Below, piece after piece: positions 31,543-44,145 of a stretch of DNA of 64,000 bases. Positions within the stretch are counted from its first letter, which is position 1. The number at the start of each line of letters is the position of its first letter. Both the position numbers and the translations under genes were made by a program. The stretch comes from Cadophora sp. MPI-SDFR-AT-0126 (taxonomy: Eukaryota; Ascomycota; Leotiomycetes; Helotiales; Ploettnerulaceae). The stretch lies in NCBI GenBank assembly GCA_020747065.1, contig JAGMVK010000024.1:62001-126000 (forward strand), given 5' to 3'. The notes beneath the pieces were generated by a model. The model worked only from the letters and a program-made list of their open reading frames with translations. It searched no databases and had not been told where the DNA came from.

Positions 31543-33550
31543 GGGATAGAAGCACGCCTAGACGTTCAGAAGTCAGCTTGAGGTGTTCAATGATACAATG
31601 AAGCGGATGACTGAGGAGATTGGTACTCGATTGTTATATTCAGTCTTGACATAAGCCTCTGGAATAGGCTGTATGGAAGGGGAATCCACGAGCAATGGCG
31701 ACAGGGAATACGAAAATGAAACGCACTCGACGAGAAGGCCAGATAGAAATAGAAGAGACAGACCTCTATCGTTCTATACTTTTCGCGAGTTGCGGTCTGA
31801 TGTTAAGAATGAGATTCATCTCTGACAATATATTAACTTTAATAGTGGCTTGGAAGGCTGCCGCTCCCGTTCATCCCATGGTTACCGGAGTCCATGCTTT
31901 CTCCGCCAACGTTTCAAAAGTCGGTTGACTTTGGTGTAACACGGCACCGTTTTAACGTAGAAGTCTTTTGTGCAATCATGGGTGCTGACGAACGCCTCGA
32001 TCGATCTTTAGATCGATCTTTGCTAGAAGAGGGCTTGCTGCTTCACCCACCCCAGCAGTGTCTAAAATAGCAAGTTGGATTATGTAACTGATGATGTTTA
32101 CCTTCTTCCCCACTCCCACGTGCAATTCCTCGAAGTTCCAACAGCACCAACAGCGATTGCTTCATCCTCTGCATCTAGGCGTCACTCAATGGAACCTACT
32201 CGCCATGGACATGGCTCGGCCGTTGACGCCACAAGAGTTGTGGTGTGGTGAGTCCTGAATTGATTCTTCATTCTACGAGTTCGCTCCCTGACCTATGAGA
32301 AGGCGCTGCTTGCAAAGGTCCCTCCGCAACCTCAGTTTCTCTTTGCCAATATTTGTGGCTTGCGTTGATCTCTCCACGTTTCATGCCGACTTCAATGTCT
32401 CTTTACCTAATTTGGTGACCCTTGCGAACTGCAGCTCTAGGGTTAAGCTCTTCGTAAAGCGCCCCAAGGGAACAGGCCCGCATGCAACCAGTCAAATTTG
32501 CATAGCATTATCCATTGTCCATTGGGAGCGAAGATGCTTCTGATTATGATGCAGGTCATGGACCGATTCTGAAGACCATTGAAGACATTACTAATCATGA
32601 TACCGATCATGCAGCTGGAACTTCTACCCCAGCACCTTAGTAACACCACCCCACTTGAGAGAACTTGGATACAGCGAGGGGATCTTTGATAGTAACAGTC
32701 CAATTTACAACCTCTTTTGGGTCTTATTAATAGGATTATATGGGCTGAAATTGACGTCGAATTGTGGATATATCCAAGACTTCCTAATCCTTCATCTTCG
32801 ATCCAGATAGATATGTCTCGATTGATTCTTTTGCGTGCACATTTCCTGGATGTTGAAGGGCTGGCCTCGAGAGTAAGCGTTTCATTTTCAACCGGAATTC
32901 TGTTGAGATCTCATTTTGGTATGTGGAGCGAGCAAAGCTCATCCCGAGGATGAATGGGAAGGTCTATTTGAAAGACAAACCTGAAACATGTGACACCTGG
33001 AAATTAGCTACATCAGCCTTACCAGCCGTTTTAACCTTGTTCTGGGATACCGGAGATCCCTCCGATTTCACAACCGTATATCATCCGTCCAAAACAGGTT
33101 GTTGTTAGAACACTGTCGGGCATGTCCATGTCGTCAAGCAGACAGAGGACGCGGCAAGTTCCACGGCTCAGATTGAACCGGAAGCCGAAATTTGGGTGCC
33201 GTGTGTCTGCCATGCAGTTCATATGCGCCCTTTTGCAGCTGTGGCGTTCTGGCATTGACAAACGTACTCCACCAGGGTGGTGGCTTTGGGTGACGTTGTG
33301 GTTGGTCGTGGTGGAAATTGGGAGGACCGTGTCCACCAGATCGACCGGCTATCTCTCACCAAGGTTTTTGGGATTGACGCCTTGAAGGGTCCAGACCAAG
33401 GGCCGTAACCAATATCAAGCCCCGAAGCCAGGGATTCCCATGAAGCGAATTGCTTTTCTTGACTACATCTCGCCGGGGATCTGAGCGGGCAATGACATCT
33501 AGGCACATGTCGACATTCTAAACCAAGTTCTACACAGCAAACTTATGCGG
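31543..33550. other. gene-poor stretch with possible pseudogene traces
   Basis: Normal composition but no intact gene. On the plus strand, short frames such as EPEAEIWVPCVCHAVHMRPF (about 33180-33240) and GDVVVGRGGNWEDRVHQIDR (about 33290-33350) are in one register except for a TGA near 33260, suggesting an old broken gene that I cannot identify. A small palindrome GATCGATCTTTAGATCGATC lies near 32000. Confidence 0.35.
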
Positions 33551-33573
33551 CCCCCCCCCCCCCCCTCCCCCCC
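33551..33573. repeat. poly-C tract upstream of transcription factor
   Basis: Fifteen C, one T, then seven C. It lies about 200 bases upstream of the transcription factor ATG. Such a homopyrimidine run could affect promoter structure or be partly a sequencing-length artefact. Confidence 0.85.
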
Positions 33574-33769
33574 GACGGAATCAGCCTCTCAAGAGTACAC
33601 TACGAGCTATGGTCCTGCTCATAGCTGTGATTCATCTAAAGAACGTCAACTCAACAGCACATCTCCTTCGCCCGGTCAGTTGGTTCTTCCCCATATAAAC
33701 TCACCATACCAAGACGACCCGAGATAACAGATTATAACCGCATATAATAATCGGCACAGGCCACCGGGA

Positions 33770-36700
33770 ATGCCTGCTCCAACCAGCCCTCGAGATGCGT
33801 ACATACATTCTGCTTTTCCAGGGTCGATAACCAATGTCAGGCCGATGCGTCGAGCCACACAGGCATGCGATCGCTGTCGGAAACTCAAGGCGAAATGCAA
33901 CGAAAGCCGGCCATGTTCAGGTTGTCAGGAGAAGAACGTTGAGTGTATATACAGGGAGCCAGTCCCGAAGAAGCACGTCTTCTGCTAATTTACTTGTTAC
34001 TTATTAATCTAATGAGGTTCTAGGCAAGATATAATCCAAAGGGATATTCAAAAGGAGCTGAGAGAGGTCAGACAGGAAAACAAACTGCTTCACAGCAGAG
34101 TTGGCCAATTGGAAAGAGATTTAAGACGAGTCCATTCCATGAACACAGCAGACTTCGGCAGTCTAGACTACCCTCCAGTGGACTTGGTAAAGAATGAGCG
34201 CCAGCAGCCAGAGATTTCGCCAGGCTTTGCGCGACCTTCAGCACCAACCCTTCCCTCTATCGAGTCGGCACACGTTCCACGCCCTACTGACCCTACGGAG
34301 TCCCCAGCTGCTCACCATGATTCGCAAGAACAGGAGGAAGTGGAAGAGGATGACAGCAAACCAATTGCACTTGGCGAATCGGTACTTCCTATCAATCATA
34401 CAACTGGAGCGGCGAGACTGTTACTCTGGGGGTCTATCCGAAAGATTACAGGACCAATCCTGATGGACAGCAGGATCAGCAACGAGAAATATGCAATGAA
34501 TCAAGAAGAGAAGCGCGGGCTCCTCAGGACGGCGGGTAGAGGAGAGGGACTAGATCTCGGCTATGGGTACGACAAGAATTCCATGAACGATAATCCGTCT
34601 CCGGCACGAGCAGACGATGTAGGTTTCGATGGTTCCTCTTCGCCAGCCACCGGCCCTCTGTGGTGTCCAGTCGGAGGACCCAACCCCGCACCGCCTATAT
34701 TTACGAACCGCGCAGCAGACGATCGACCACGCCGGCTTGGAGATCCGGATGGGCTTCTGGAATTGGACTCCATCACCGTAATGCGCTTAGTCGAGAGCTA
34801 CATGAGTCACATGAACGTTATGCATCCTATACTTTCGCCAAAGAAATTCGAGGTTCTCGTTCAAAAATGGCTGGCAACTGTTCCAGTGGCTCCGTGGAAA
34901 GTCACCTCGTCACAAGCCGAGTTTCGAAAGAATCCGACGGCGAGTGCATCGTCAGATAGTCGAGGATCCAAACGGAAACGATCGCCTGGTCCGCAAGAGC
35001 AACAAGAAGCAAGCGCCCCCGGCTTAATCAGGACGACCCCTGCTCGGACAATCACAACCGCTCTTGTTATGGCAGTGCTGGCTCTTGGAATGATTTGTGA
35101 ATATAGAGACAAGATACCGGACGTTTTACCAACCTCGGACAAGACCTCAAACTGCTCTCCTGCTATCCGAAATGGGAACACTCTCTCACCCTTTCAGAAA
35201 TCGCCACCAGTCTCATCTCAGACGCCAGGCTTGCCATCACCACAAGCCGAGGCGCGAGTTCAGCCTCACTGTGGACGCTCTTCCCTGGAAGCAGGGAGCC
35301 TAGGGAAATTCACGCCATATGTACCACCACGAAACTGGGATGTCATCCCGGGTTTGGCATACTTCCACATTGCGATGGAAATCGTCGCTAGCGAGATTGG
35401 CGGGAATAGCTTAGAGCATGCTCACGTATGCATTCTCATCGGACTCTACTATGGCCAGCTTGCCCGAGTTTTGGAGTCGTATGAGTATATACGTCTGGCA
35501 AGTATCAAATTGCAGACTCTCCTACGACCGTAAGCCAATCCGATTCAGCCATAACAACACATGATACTAACAGCAATCAGGAGACTTGAACACTTTCGGA
35601 ATTTACTACCGCTAGACGTTGACACCGTCGCGAAAGATGAAATGGAGAACGGATCTCAGTCAGTCAGGGGTCAAGCAATAAAGGTTTCCAGTACAGATAA
35701 CGAGTTTCTCTTTGCATTTTGGACTATATTGCAATTGGAGAGGTATGGCAAGATGAGGTTCTATCAGCCAATCCTGCTAATGCGTCGCAGTGATATTACA
35801 GCCGAGCTACCTTGTGTGCATTCCGGCATTTTGCAATACGAAGGACTTATGCCGTACCCAGACTACCACGTAGCTGTTTCGGGAGGCATGAAAGAATACG
35901 TATACCGGAGCTACATAGACCAGCTGTATATGCGAAAGCATCTCAATTTGTTGCACGGCGAGTTGTATAAGCCTAGAGAAAGTAATCGGTCCCACCAGTG
36001 CTGGGAAGTGAAAAAGACGCCGACGCTGACGCACCACTTCATCACAGGCTCCAAATCACAATCTTCCAACAACGGGGCCGCCAGCGATCGAGCGATCGAC
36101 GTGTTACAGGACAGCTCTTCTACCTTCGAGGCGTCTTCTGTAAGGCATCAAGGTCAACCATCCCTCAACGAGGTTCGGCCGTCTATTCAAAACGTCCACA
36201 CAGGTTTCGACAGAGCAGTCGAAGCACTCGAAGAAAGTCTTTCCTCCTTCCAGAGTATCTGCGGAGCTCTGCTTGGTCACGAAGGCAGTCCTCCTGCAAA
36301 CGATATCCTCACGGCTCGCCTTCGTGCCAAGTTTTACGGGGCGCAAGTCATCACGTATCGGCCGTACGTGGAGCAGATTCTTGAGCTATCATCGCTAAGT
36401 AGCGTTCCATTAGACCGGTCAGCAGGTGCTCCATATGCAATTGAGATGTCGTCTTTCGTGGATGGGCAAGTCTTTATCCAGACCTCCAGGTTTCACAAGC
36501 ATCTGCAGTATGCAAAGAGAGGTATCAGGGCCCTGATCAACAGTACGAGAGCATTCCATGGATTGGGAGGTGGTCGGTTGATCGTGACAAATGTCTGGGG
36601 AACGGCTCATGCGTATGTTTCGCTCGTCCCGTCCCGTCTTGTATCATTCACTGTTCCTCGTGATAATGCTAACGTCACACGATCTATAGACAATGGGGCA

Positions 36701-36945
36701 ACCTTCTCGTTCTCCAAGCCGCATATTGCAACCCCTTACTCAACCACTTAATCGACGGCAAGGAGCTTCAATTCCTCCTTACCAAAACGCTGGAGTTCCT
36801 AAACATGCATGCGCAGCCGAGCTCGTCGCTGGCTCTGGATATCAAGATTCTGGAGTATGCGGGTCGGCAGACGGGCCTGTTGCCTTCGAGCTCCAAACCT
36901 AAGCCCTTGGCGGCGAGACCGAATACCTTTTTTTCTAGTTCTTGA
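33770..36945 (+). CDS. Zn2Cys6 fungal transcription factor
   Basis: Four exons: 33770-33972, 34024-35529, 35581-36612 and 36690-36945, 998 residues. Residues 33-59 form C-X2-C-X6-C-X5-C-X2-C-X6-C, the fungal binuclear zinc cluster that binds DNA. It is followed by QRDIQKELREVRQENKLLHS, a likely coiled-coil dimerisation helix. The middle region has the character of the fungal-specific transcription factor domain (VMRLVESYMSHMNVMHPILS; FAFWTILQLER; AELPCVHSGILQYEGLMPYP). The end is GTAHAQWGNLLVLQAAYCNP..NTFFSSS. Introns 2 (51 nt, branch ACTAAC) and 3 (77 nt, branch GCTAAC) are canonical. Intron 1 (33973-34023) must use a GC donor (GCACGT..TAG) to stay in frame. No premature stops. Targets cannot be inferred. 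Confidence 0.85.
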
Positions 36946-38647
36946 TCATGATTGTTGATGCGGGGGTGTTCCTGGGGGCGAGCGGCGTCGCTGGAGTGAT
37001 GATTACTGTAGGTGGGGTTCCGATGCGGTGTGGTGGGCGGTGCATAATCACACATATTCCCATACCAATATCGTGCTTTCTTCTTTTGGCAAGTCTAGGC
37101 ATCCGATTTCCATATCTACACGACCTTACAACTTGGTAGAATATTATTTCAAACCGGTGACGCTCCTCCCCTTGCAAGGCAGGAGCTAGGCCGACTCACA
37201 CATATTCTAGACCATCTGATCCTCATTTTTTTGAGACTCGCACAAATAAACTTCAACGCGATAGCGACGGTGGGCTATCTCTTCAGAATCGACGGGATTG
37301 CCTGCCTGATTTATCAGCTGATGCCTAACTGTATGCGAAGGTCATTATAGTGGAGAAAAGTAAGTGAATTATCATTTAAGTTTTGGGCTTTACTTATCTG
37401 CTTATCTGCTCAGAGCTAATAGTTCTCTAGAGAGGAACTTCCTTGTGATCACAAATTTGAGTGCGAGATCGAAAGCACAGATTGTATTCCTTGTCTTTGT
37501 GGTACAATAGCTTGTAAGGGTTTCCTCAACTGACCTCTCTCTCTAGATTTGTGCACATCCAGTCTCAAGGATATTTCAGCAGCTGCGGTGCGAAGTATTA
37601 TTTACATGATTTAAGAGTCTCCTTCATTTTGTGCGTATTCGCAAAATTGCACACTTTCAGCTTCTTACTCAGCCTCCACTGTCTCTGGTTATGCACATAC
37701 CCCAGTATCCACGGTATCACTTTCTAGACCGCTTCCTTCTCATCATATCCGGAAAATGCTCATGTGCCGCGCATCCTCCTCCATACCTGCCTGGGTTGGC
37801 CTCCTCCTTACTCCTTTAGAGATGTCCAAAGCCCTTTCTACAAAGGTTTGGACCGAGTTTCCCATTATCATTTTCCTAAAGGGATATAGCTCTTGAGCGT
37901 CCGCTGAGTGGTTCTGCACGTTGGTTTCGGAAGCAGCCGAATTAACATCTTTTTGCAAGTTTTATATAATTTAAAACATATTTGGTTTTCGTAATATAAT
38001 TATAAAATCCCGAATTTTATTAACTTTAAATCTTGTTTAATACGTTATAATAGTATTTTTTTTAATTAGTTTTATTAAAATTATAATAATGATTTTTAAA
38101 GTATATGTAGATTTAGCTGCGGCCTACAATATTTTGTTACTAATCCTGGTTTTGCTGTTTTGGACACTTCGTGCAGCAGTGCATCTAATAGCAACCCCTC
38201 TTCTTCCACAACCTTATCTTCCCTTGCCAGCGTTGGGCCCGCGCATGATCTCCCCCTGATACATGCCGACACGGAAATGCTCCAGCCGCTGCTGATGAGT
38301 CAAGCGAACTATGGCTCCAAGCCCTGGACTCCACAACTCAGGTACACCCCCACAGGAACAGAACGCCAATTCTGCAGAACTCTGAAGATTGGGTTAGCAC
38401 TCGGGAAGCCCTCCCTCGTTCCCCACTCCTATTTACGCAGAAAATTTGCCGATGAAGCCGATGGTGTTGATGAAGCCGTTGGTGCCGACGAAAATACGAG
38501 CCGAAGAGACCGGTGGAGCCGCAGATGTAAAAAGCATTAATCACTAACCATCCCGGTGGTGAATGTGATGGCGAGGCGGGGTGCATCCACCTGCACGTAG
38601 AAACCTTGCAATCGTCTAGCTCTGCCCTTTTCCAAGCCTCCCAAGTC

Positions 38648-38772
38648 CTTTAATCTTGATCCACTTCGGTTTGCCTCGATCTGCTTGCGTGTGCATTTCC
38701 TGGCTTGTTTCTCATGCACTTTAATCTTGATTCACATCGGTTTGCCTCGTTTTGTTTGCGTGTACATTCCTG
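38648..38772 (+). repeat. direct repeat, two copies of ~55 bp
   Basis: CTTTAATCTTGATCCACTTC and so on to CATTTCCTG (38648-38702) recurs with a few changes at 38719-38772. A T-rich tract with runs of 9 and 12 T follows at about 38780-38804. The similar wording GATATGTCTCGATTGATTCT..GTGCACATTTCCTG near 32810-32855 may be a third relative. Confidence 0.6.
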
Positions 38773-39980
38773 TTTTTGTTTTTTTTTTTGTTTTTTTTTT
38801 TTTTAGGGGGGATTTTGGGCCATGTCCTTCGCCATCCAACCTCACCTTCCCTCGATTAACCCCCGAGCCCAAAATGATACCCCGCCTTACGAGCGAGATC
38901 AGCAACGAGGTGCTTTAGCAATACGTTTCAACAGACAGCTGCCTGCGCCGAACGATGTCAGTGCCTGCTAGAGAGACACAAATGTAATCGGGTGCACTAT
39001 CTAAGCTGCTACCCCTACATCTACTTTGTTGGACTTTGGGCAGATTAAAGTATTACGGGCGACTTCAGGGCAGTATGTAGTTCGTTAGATACGGTAAGTT
39101 GATCAAACTTCCATCAATTGTTATACGAGGGCCGATAAGACTTTCCCCCAGAATATTAGGACTGGCTGCTTAATTCTTGTATTGGCACCTCGCCGCTTAC
39201 ACCAAGAATAGAAATGTCGCTAAAAGGCTCTTGGTGGAACAGGAGCCGGCGAGGCCGTGGAAGCTGTGCACATCGGCGCTGGTTAGTTCCATTTTGTTCC
39301 AAAGATCTAGAATCTGGATATGCAGACATGCGGCGCCGGTTGGTTCCTCTTGACTCCTTGAAAGTGTTCGGATCAGATTAGCACACCATAATATCTCTCA
39401 GCTTTAAACCTCCTTCTTCTGAACGCACTGGTGAAGTGATCAAGCATCTTAACCCTTCTTGGGGTGCTCTAGCTGCACCTCCCGATCTCTTTGTCGACGG
39501 CAACTGCCATATTTCTGCTCGGCAGGCAGTGATGCAAAAATCGCGCCATCAGTGTCGGCGCTAAGCCGATGAAATGCGTGGCGGGGTCATGGCAGGCTCA
39601 ACAGATGGGTGCCGCAGTTCCTCCCGTATCCACGCCATCAGGAGAGGGAGAAGTAAATGAAATAGGAGTGCATTCACAACGTCTCAGCATGTCCGTAGCT
39701 TGCAGTGTGACCAGTAAGATCGCCGTTTTGCGCTCATTCTGCCGTGCAGTGCTGGTGATTCCTGACGAGAGGTGCATGGCAGGTGCCGAGACGGTCGTCA
39801 CCTCTCGACCACGCACGAGCAGGGGCAACTGCGGAGGACAGAACCTGACATCGCGCTTCTGCAATATTCAGATCCATCGAACTCACCTCTCTCGGTCTGT
39901 TCCCGTCTCCAGCCCATCCGCCAGAAGCGACCGTTTTCAATAAACAGGGAAGTGATCGTCACGTTCCGGGGTCTGACCGT

Positions 39981-40011
39981 CATTCATTCATTCATTCATT
40001 CATTTATTCAT
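39981..40011. repeat. (ATTC)n microsatellite
   Basis: Six to seven tandem copies of ATTC with one interruption (ATTT), immediately upstream of the LINE's 3' end. Confidence 0.85.
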
Positions 40012-40285
40012 ACTCGGTTCCAGCTGTTTGCCGTAGGACTGCTATGCCGGCATGGTCCAGCTTCGACGCCAGTTGCCGAAGTGCGCCTTGCCATATTCGG
40101 TAGTCGCAACTTCACTTCATCACGATAACGTGACCAGCAACCTCCTCTACTGGACGGTCTGGCTCCTATCTACGACTATTTACATAGGCGTTAAAGGAGT
40201 GCTTTGCTTGTTCTTTGAGGGTATATCAGGCTCCTTAGCTACCGCTCCTAATAGCTATCTAGTGTCCTTGTACCTTCAGTCTCCC

Positions 40286-43200
40286 CTAGTGTTCCACTTC
40301 GTCTGTAGGCGCTGTATAGCAACTCCGAAATTGCCTAAGGAGGTGCGTCTGTTCTATAAATCGTATTTCTTTTATGATTAACTTTAGCTCGTTCAAGATT
40401 GTCCTCAGGTCTATTCGTTCTCCCCTGCTAAATTCCCTCCGTTGTAAGTTGCGATATTTCCGGCAACTTATTAGGACGTGGCCCACGGTTTGTCGTCCTT
40501 CGCCGCAGTCATATCCCGGGTTATTAAGCCCAGGTACCTTCCTTTTCCACAAGAAGTCCCTTATCCTAATTTTCTCTGTGCGCATCTGGATGAGTATAGC
40601 GCATTCCCACTTCTTTAGGCCGTGGTGTATTCGCAGGACTTTATGTGACATGGAGTATGTTTGAATGTGGTTCGTCCCCGCGTCTCCATTTCCCAGTTGT
40701 TTCTCCATTCAGCTTTTGTCTGCCTCATGATCTAGGTCTTCAGGGTTGTTTATGAATGGTATGTCTTTGGTTGCGTGACGTTCGGGGTTCCTGGGCTAGC
40801 TCCTAGGTGTTGTCTGGCTGCTGCTTCATTTCCCCAGATGCCCGTGTGGGCTGGGACCCATCTTATCTCGACTGGCGTCCTTCGGACTCTTTGTAGCTTG
40901 TCAATCAGCGGTATCGCCTCTGCAAGAATGTACGCGCCTGATCTGCCGGTTGGAGCTAGAAATGTCCTGATGGCCGCTTGATTGTCCGTAAAAATGACCA
41001 CCCTATCTCTCTTGTTCCCTTTCTCTGTATTATCGTCTGCGATTTGAAGAGCTAAGTTAATGCCTTGTAACTCAGTTGCGTATACCGTCGAGGTTTCACT
41101 GTTCCCTATGTGCGCTATTTTTGTGCATCGGGTTAAGGGCGATACAGCTGCGGCCGCTATGTGGTTGTTAATGCTACTGCTGTTGGTATAGACGAAGATC
41201 CTGTTCGAAGGGCGCTTGAGAAGCTCTTTATGCTGAGTCCTGGCTATTTCTGGGCTTGGTGCGATCCTTAAGTTCGGTCCCTGCTACTATAGTGGTGCAA
41301 GGTAGGGTGGGATGACTTCTTGTTCTTTGATCGTCTCGCCTCGGCGCTAATGGAGATGTCTGTAGGTGTGTTCTAGAGGGCTCAGGTATGGTGTCTGTCT
41401 TCCTCGGCTTCTCGTAGTCCTGAGAAGTCGAAATCCTGCTAGGGCTGGCATCTTATCTGTTGAGAGGATTCTGCTGACTGTCTCGGAGCTTGTTTTCTAG
41501 ATCTGTTGCTTTATCGGGAGGAGGTAGAGCTCTATATCCAGGGCCGGGCCTGATGTTGCTTTGTATGTTCCTCTAATAATTCTGGCCGCTTTCGCTTAAA
41601 GTCTTTTGAGGGAGTCGATAGTCTTGTTAGTGTAGCCTTCTCCTACGTTCTTGAGCGACCGACTATGCCGAATAGCTATATATTATCTGAGGGACGACTA
41701 CCGCCTGGTAGATCTTTCTGAGCTCTGTGATACTCGCCCCCTATGTCGAGCTAGCTAGGCTTGTTAGGGCGCTAATGGACTTCGAAATTTTTGTTATTAT
41801 GCTCCGAATATGGTGCCTCCACTTCAGCGTCGTGTCGAGTGTGACCCCGAGATATTTGCTGCTTACAAAGGGCTGTACTACCGTCTGGTCTACCTGTACT
41901 AGGCGATCAAGCTTCAGCTGGCGCCTTCTTGTGTAGTGGGTCAGCTGGAACTTGCTTGGCGCGAATACTGATGCATGTCTTTTTGTCCACGCGTTAGCTT
42001 CCTGTATGGTTACTGTTAGCCCGTTGTAGGTCTCTTCCGTTGAGCCACCCTAACGCAGAATAGTAATATCATTAATGTACCCTGTCGCTGCAGAATTAAG
42101 CTCCTGATTGCAGACTTCTACTAAATTAGCGTTATAGAATAGATATAGGATAGTGACAGCGGTGATCCCTAGGGGATGCCCGTGGTTGTTTTATACACTT
42201 CCGATATAAATGTATCGAAGTTGATAACTATGCTCCGGTCTACTAAGAAGCTTGCTATCCACCTGATAGTTCTCTTATTTATTCTGCGTTTCCGGAGATT
42301 GTGTAGCAGTCTGACATATGAAACATTATCGAAAGCTCTAGAGACATCAAATAGTAGAAAACTTGCTACTTGCGGATCTGGTGAGTTCCAAGCTTTATAT
42401 ATCTTTTCGATGATGACGTGCAGTGCATGGTCAGTGGATCTCCCTTTGCGTCCCCTAATGTGGGTGCTCGGTAACAGCTGGTGTATCTCTGTCACATAGC
42501 TGACTCTCTTTGCGATTATCGAGTCCATGAGTTTTCCGATGGTATTGAGTAGGGCTATCGGTCGGTACGCTTTGGGTACCGTGTAGTCATCCTTGCCGGG
42601 TTTTCTGAGAACTATAGTCGTTGACTGTCGAAAGTGCGCTGGGCAGTATCCGAGACGTAAGCTCCAGTTGAATATTTTCGTAAGGTGGGGGGCTATTTGG
42701 GTAGCGGCAATGTGGAGGACTCGATTTATGATGCCATCAGGACCTGCCGCTTTTATTGGAAGTGTCAGGAGAATGGTTTGATGAACTTCCTTCTCTGTGA
42801 TGTCCGGGAAAGGGATCTGGTTTTGGTATTCAGCTTTGTTCATGTCTTAAAGGTCTGGTTCTGGTTAGGTCGGGAAGAACGTGTTTTTGAGCAGGCGTGC
42901 TTTGTCTTGCACTTCCGTATACTCAGTGCCTGCTGTGGGGTCTTTCAGCACCGGGGTCGTTGTGGCCGTCACCACCTCCCGGTTTCTTGCCCACTTCGCT
43001 AGTTTCCACATGCTCTCCAGACTCTTCATGACTCTTTCGACTTGCTCCCGGTGACCTTGAAGTAAGGCTCGGTGGATTATCTTCCCCTTCTGGTTTCGGG
43101 CTGTGCGATATGCCTCCCAGCTCTCCTCCGTCTGTGTTCGGCCATGCTGGCGCTTAAGCCTCCGCGCCTCAAGTTGTACTTCCTTACATTCGGTCGTCCA

Positions 43201-44145
43201 GCCGGCCCTTGCCCTTGGGGACCGTCTTTTCCACGGCGTCGAGTGGATAATAGCTGTCTGCGTAGCAGTTACCACCTCCCTTACATATCGGTCCAGTGCG
43301 GTCTTTGTTTTGGGGCATCGAAGAGGTGGTAGCTCACGTGCAAGACGTATTCGGAATTCTTTCTCGTCCATGCTTAACCAATCGTGTGTATCTTCCTTTG
43401 GCCATTGCATAGTTTTGAGATCTATCCTCGTTGTGATAGGTAAGTGGTCAGAGTTGTGATCCATGCTGTGATCTACGCTGCAGGTGATGACTCTATCCAC
43501 AAGGTCTTGCGTGCCGTAACAGAGGTCTATGCAGATTTGTGCATTTTTGTCGTTATATGTGATTGTGCCAGTTGGCAGGAGACTGTCCAGTTGAAAGTCT
43601 TCGATGAGGTCAATTAAGTCCTCTGATTCTAGATCCCTCTCTCGTACGGTCAGGCCGCCCCAGAGTTCGTGGTGTAGGTTGAAATCACCCAAGACAATTT
43701 GTTCTTCGTCCTGGTGGGCAGAGAGTGCCGTCCTAAGATACGGTAGACAACTCGTCCTCTGGTCTGACGATTTCGGGGGGTTATATATATTGTGTAAATA
43801 GAACTTCGTTGTTACCTCTGTGGATGGAGTTTTTGTCATGATTTCTAGCGTACACAAGTCTCGTGTGTATTCTGTAAATCTCCACCTGTTTGGGTCTAAT
43901 CTCTTGTTGATAAAGAAGCAAACCCTCGCTGGTGCTTCTCTACTCTCGTTAGGAAAGCAGATATGGAAAGAGTGTGCAGTTGGGTTGTGAGTCGTCGAGC
44001 TGAAGGGATTCCTCCATGGCTCCTGCAGGGCCAGGATATCGTACTCCTGGATCTTGGGATCCCTTAATAGCGTTGCCATCACCACATCCCTCGACCTCAT
44101 AACGTTGTACTGTAAGATCTTTATGCATTCGTCGCTGTAGTTCAT
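40286..44145 (-). pseudogene. LINE ORF2: endonuclease-RT-RNase H, broken
   Basis: ATG 44145-44143 begins MNYSDECIKILQYNVMRSRD. The endonuclease domain shows LALQEPWRNP, VLGDFNLHHELWGG and DHNSDHLPI, the active-site blocks of AP-endonuclease-like domains. A first pair of stops lies at about 42850-42865. The RT part reads IKAAGPDGIINRVLHIAATQ, YRPIALLNTIGKLMDSIIAK and FLLFDVSRAFDNVSYVRLLH, then GIP*GSPLS at 42169. The catalytic YADD-like region is damaged. RNase H residues VIFTDNQAAIRTFLAP and IRWVPAHTGIWGNEAAARQH lie at 40750-41000, and the tail YDCGEGRQTVGHVLISCRKY at 40286-40708. Roughly ten or more stops in total, concentrated in the 3' half (40700-42170). Confidence 0.85.

Larger units (their letters stand above)
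36946..40149. other. gene-poor stretch, no gene supported
   Basis: Mostly normal composition with a short AT-rich patch (37960-38110). A 126-codon frame at 38160-38540 starts with TTG just inside the AT-rich edge, has no domain and is not called. Around 38830-38960 the plus strand reads FAIQPHLPSINPRAQNDTPP with GALAIRFNRQLPAPNDVSA, which looks like a gene scrap. Nothing else was recognised. Confidence 0.35.

Noticed and set aside
32443..33506. Several 80-100 codon frames on both strands
   Set aside because: Mutually overlapping, non-ATG or domainless; at most a broken gene that I cannot identify.
38160..38540. 126-codon frame
   Set aside because: TTG start, low-complexity Ser-rich beginning at an AT-rich boundary, no recognisable domain.
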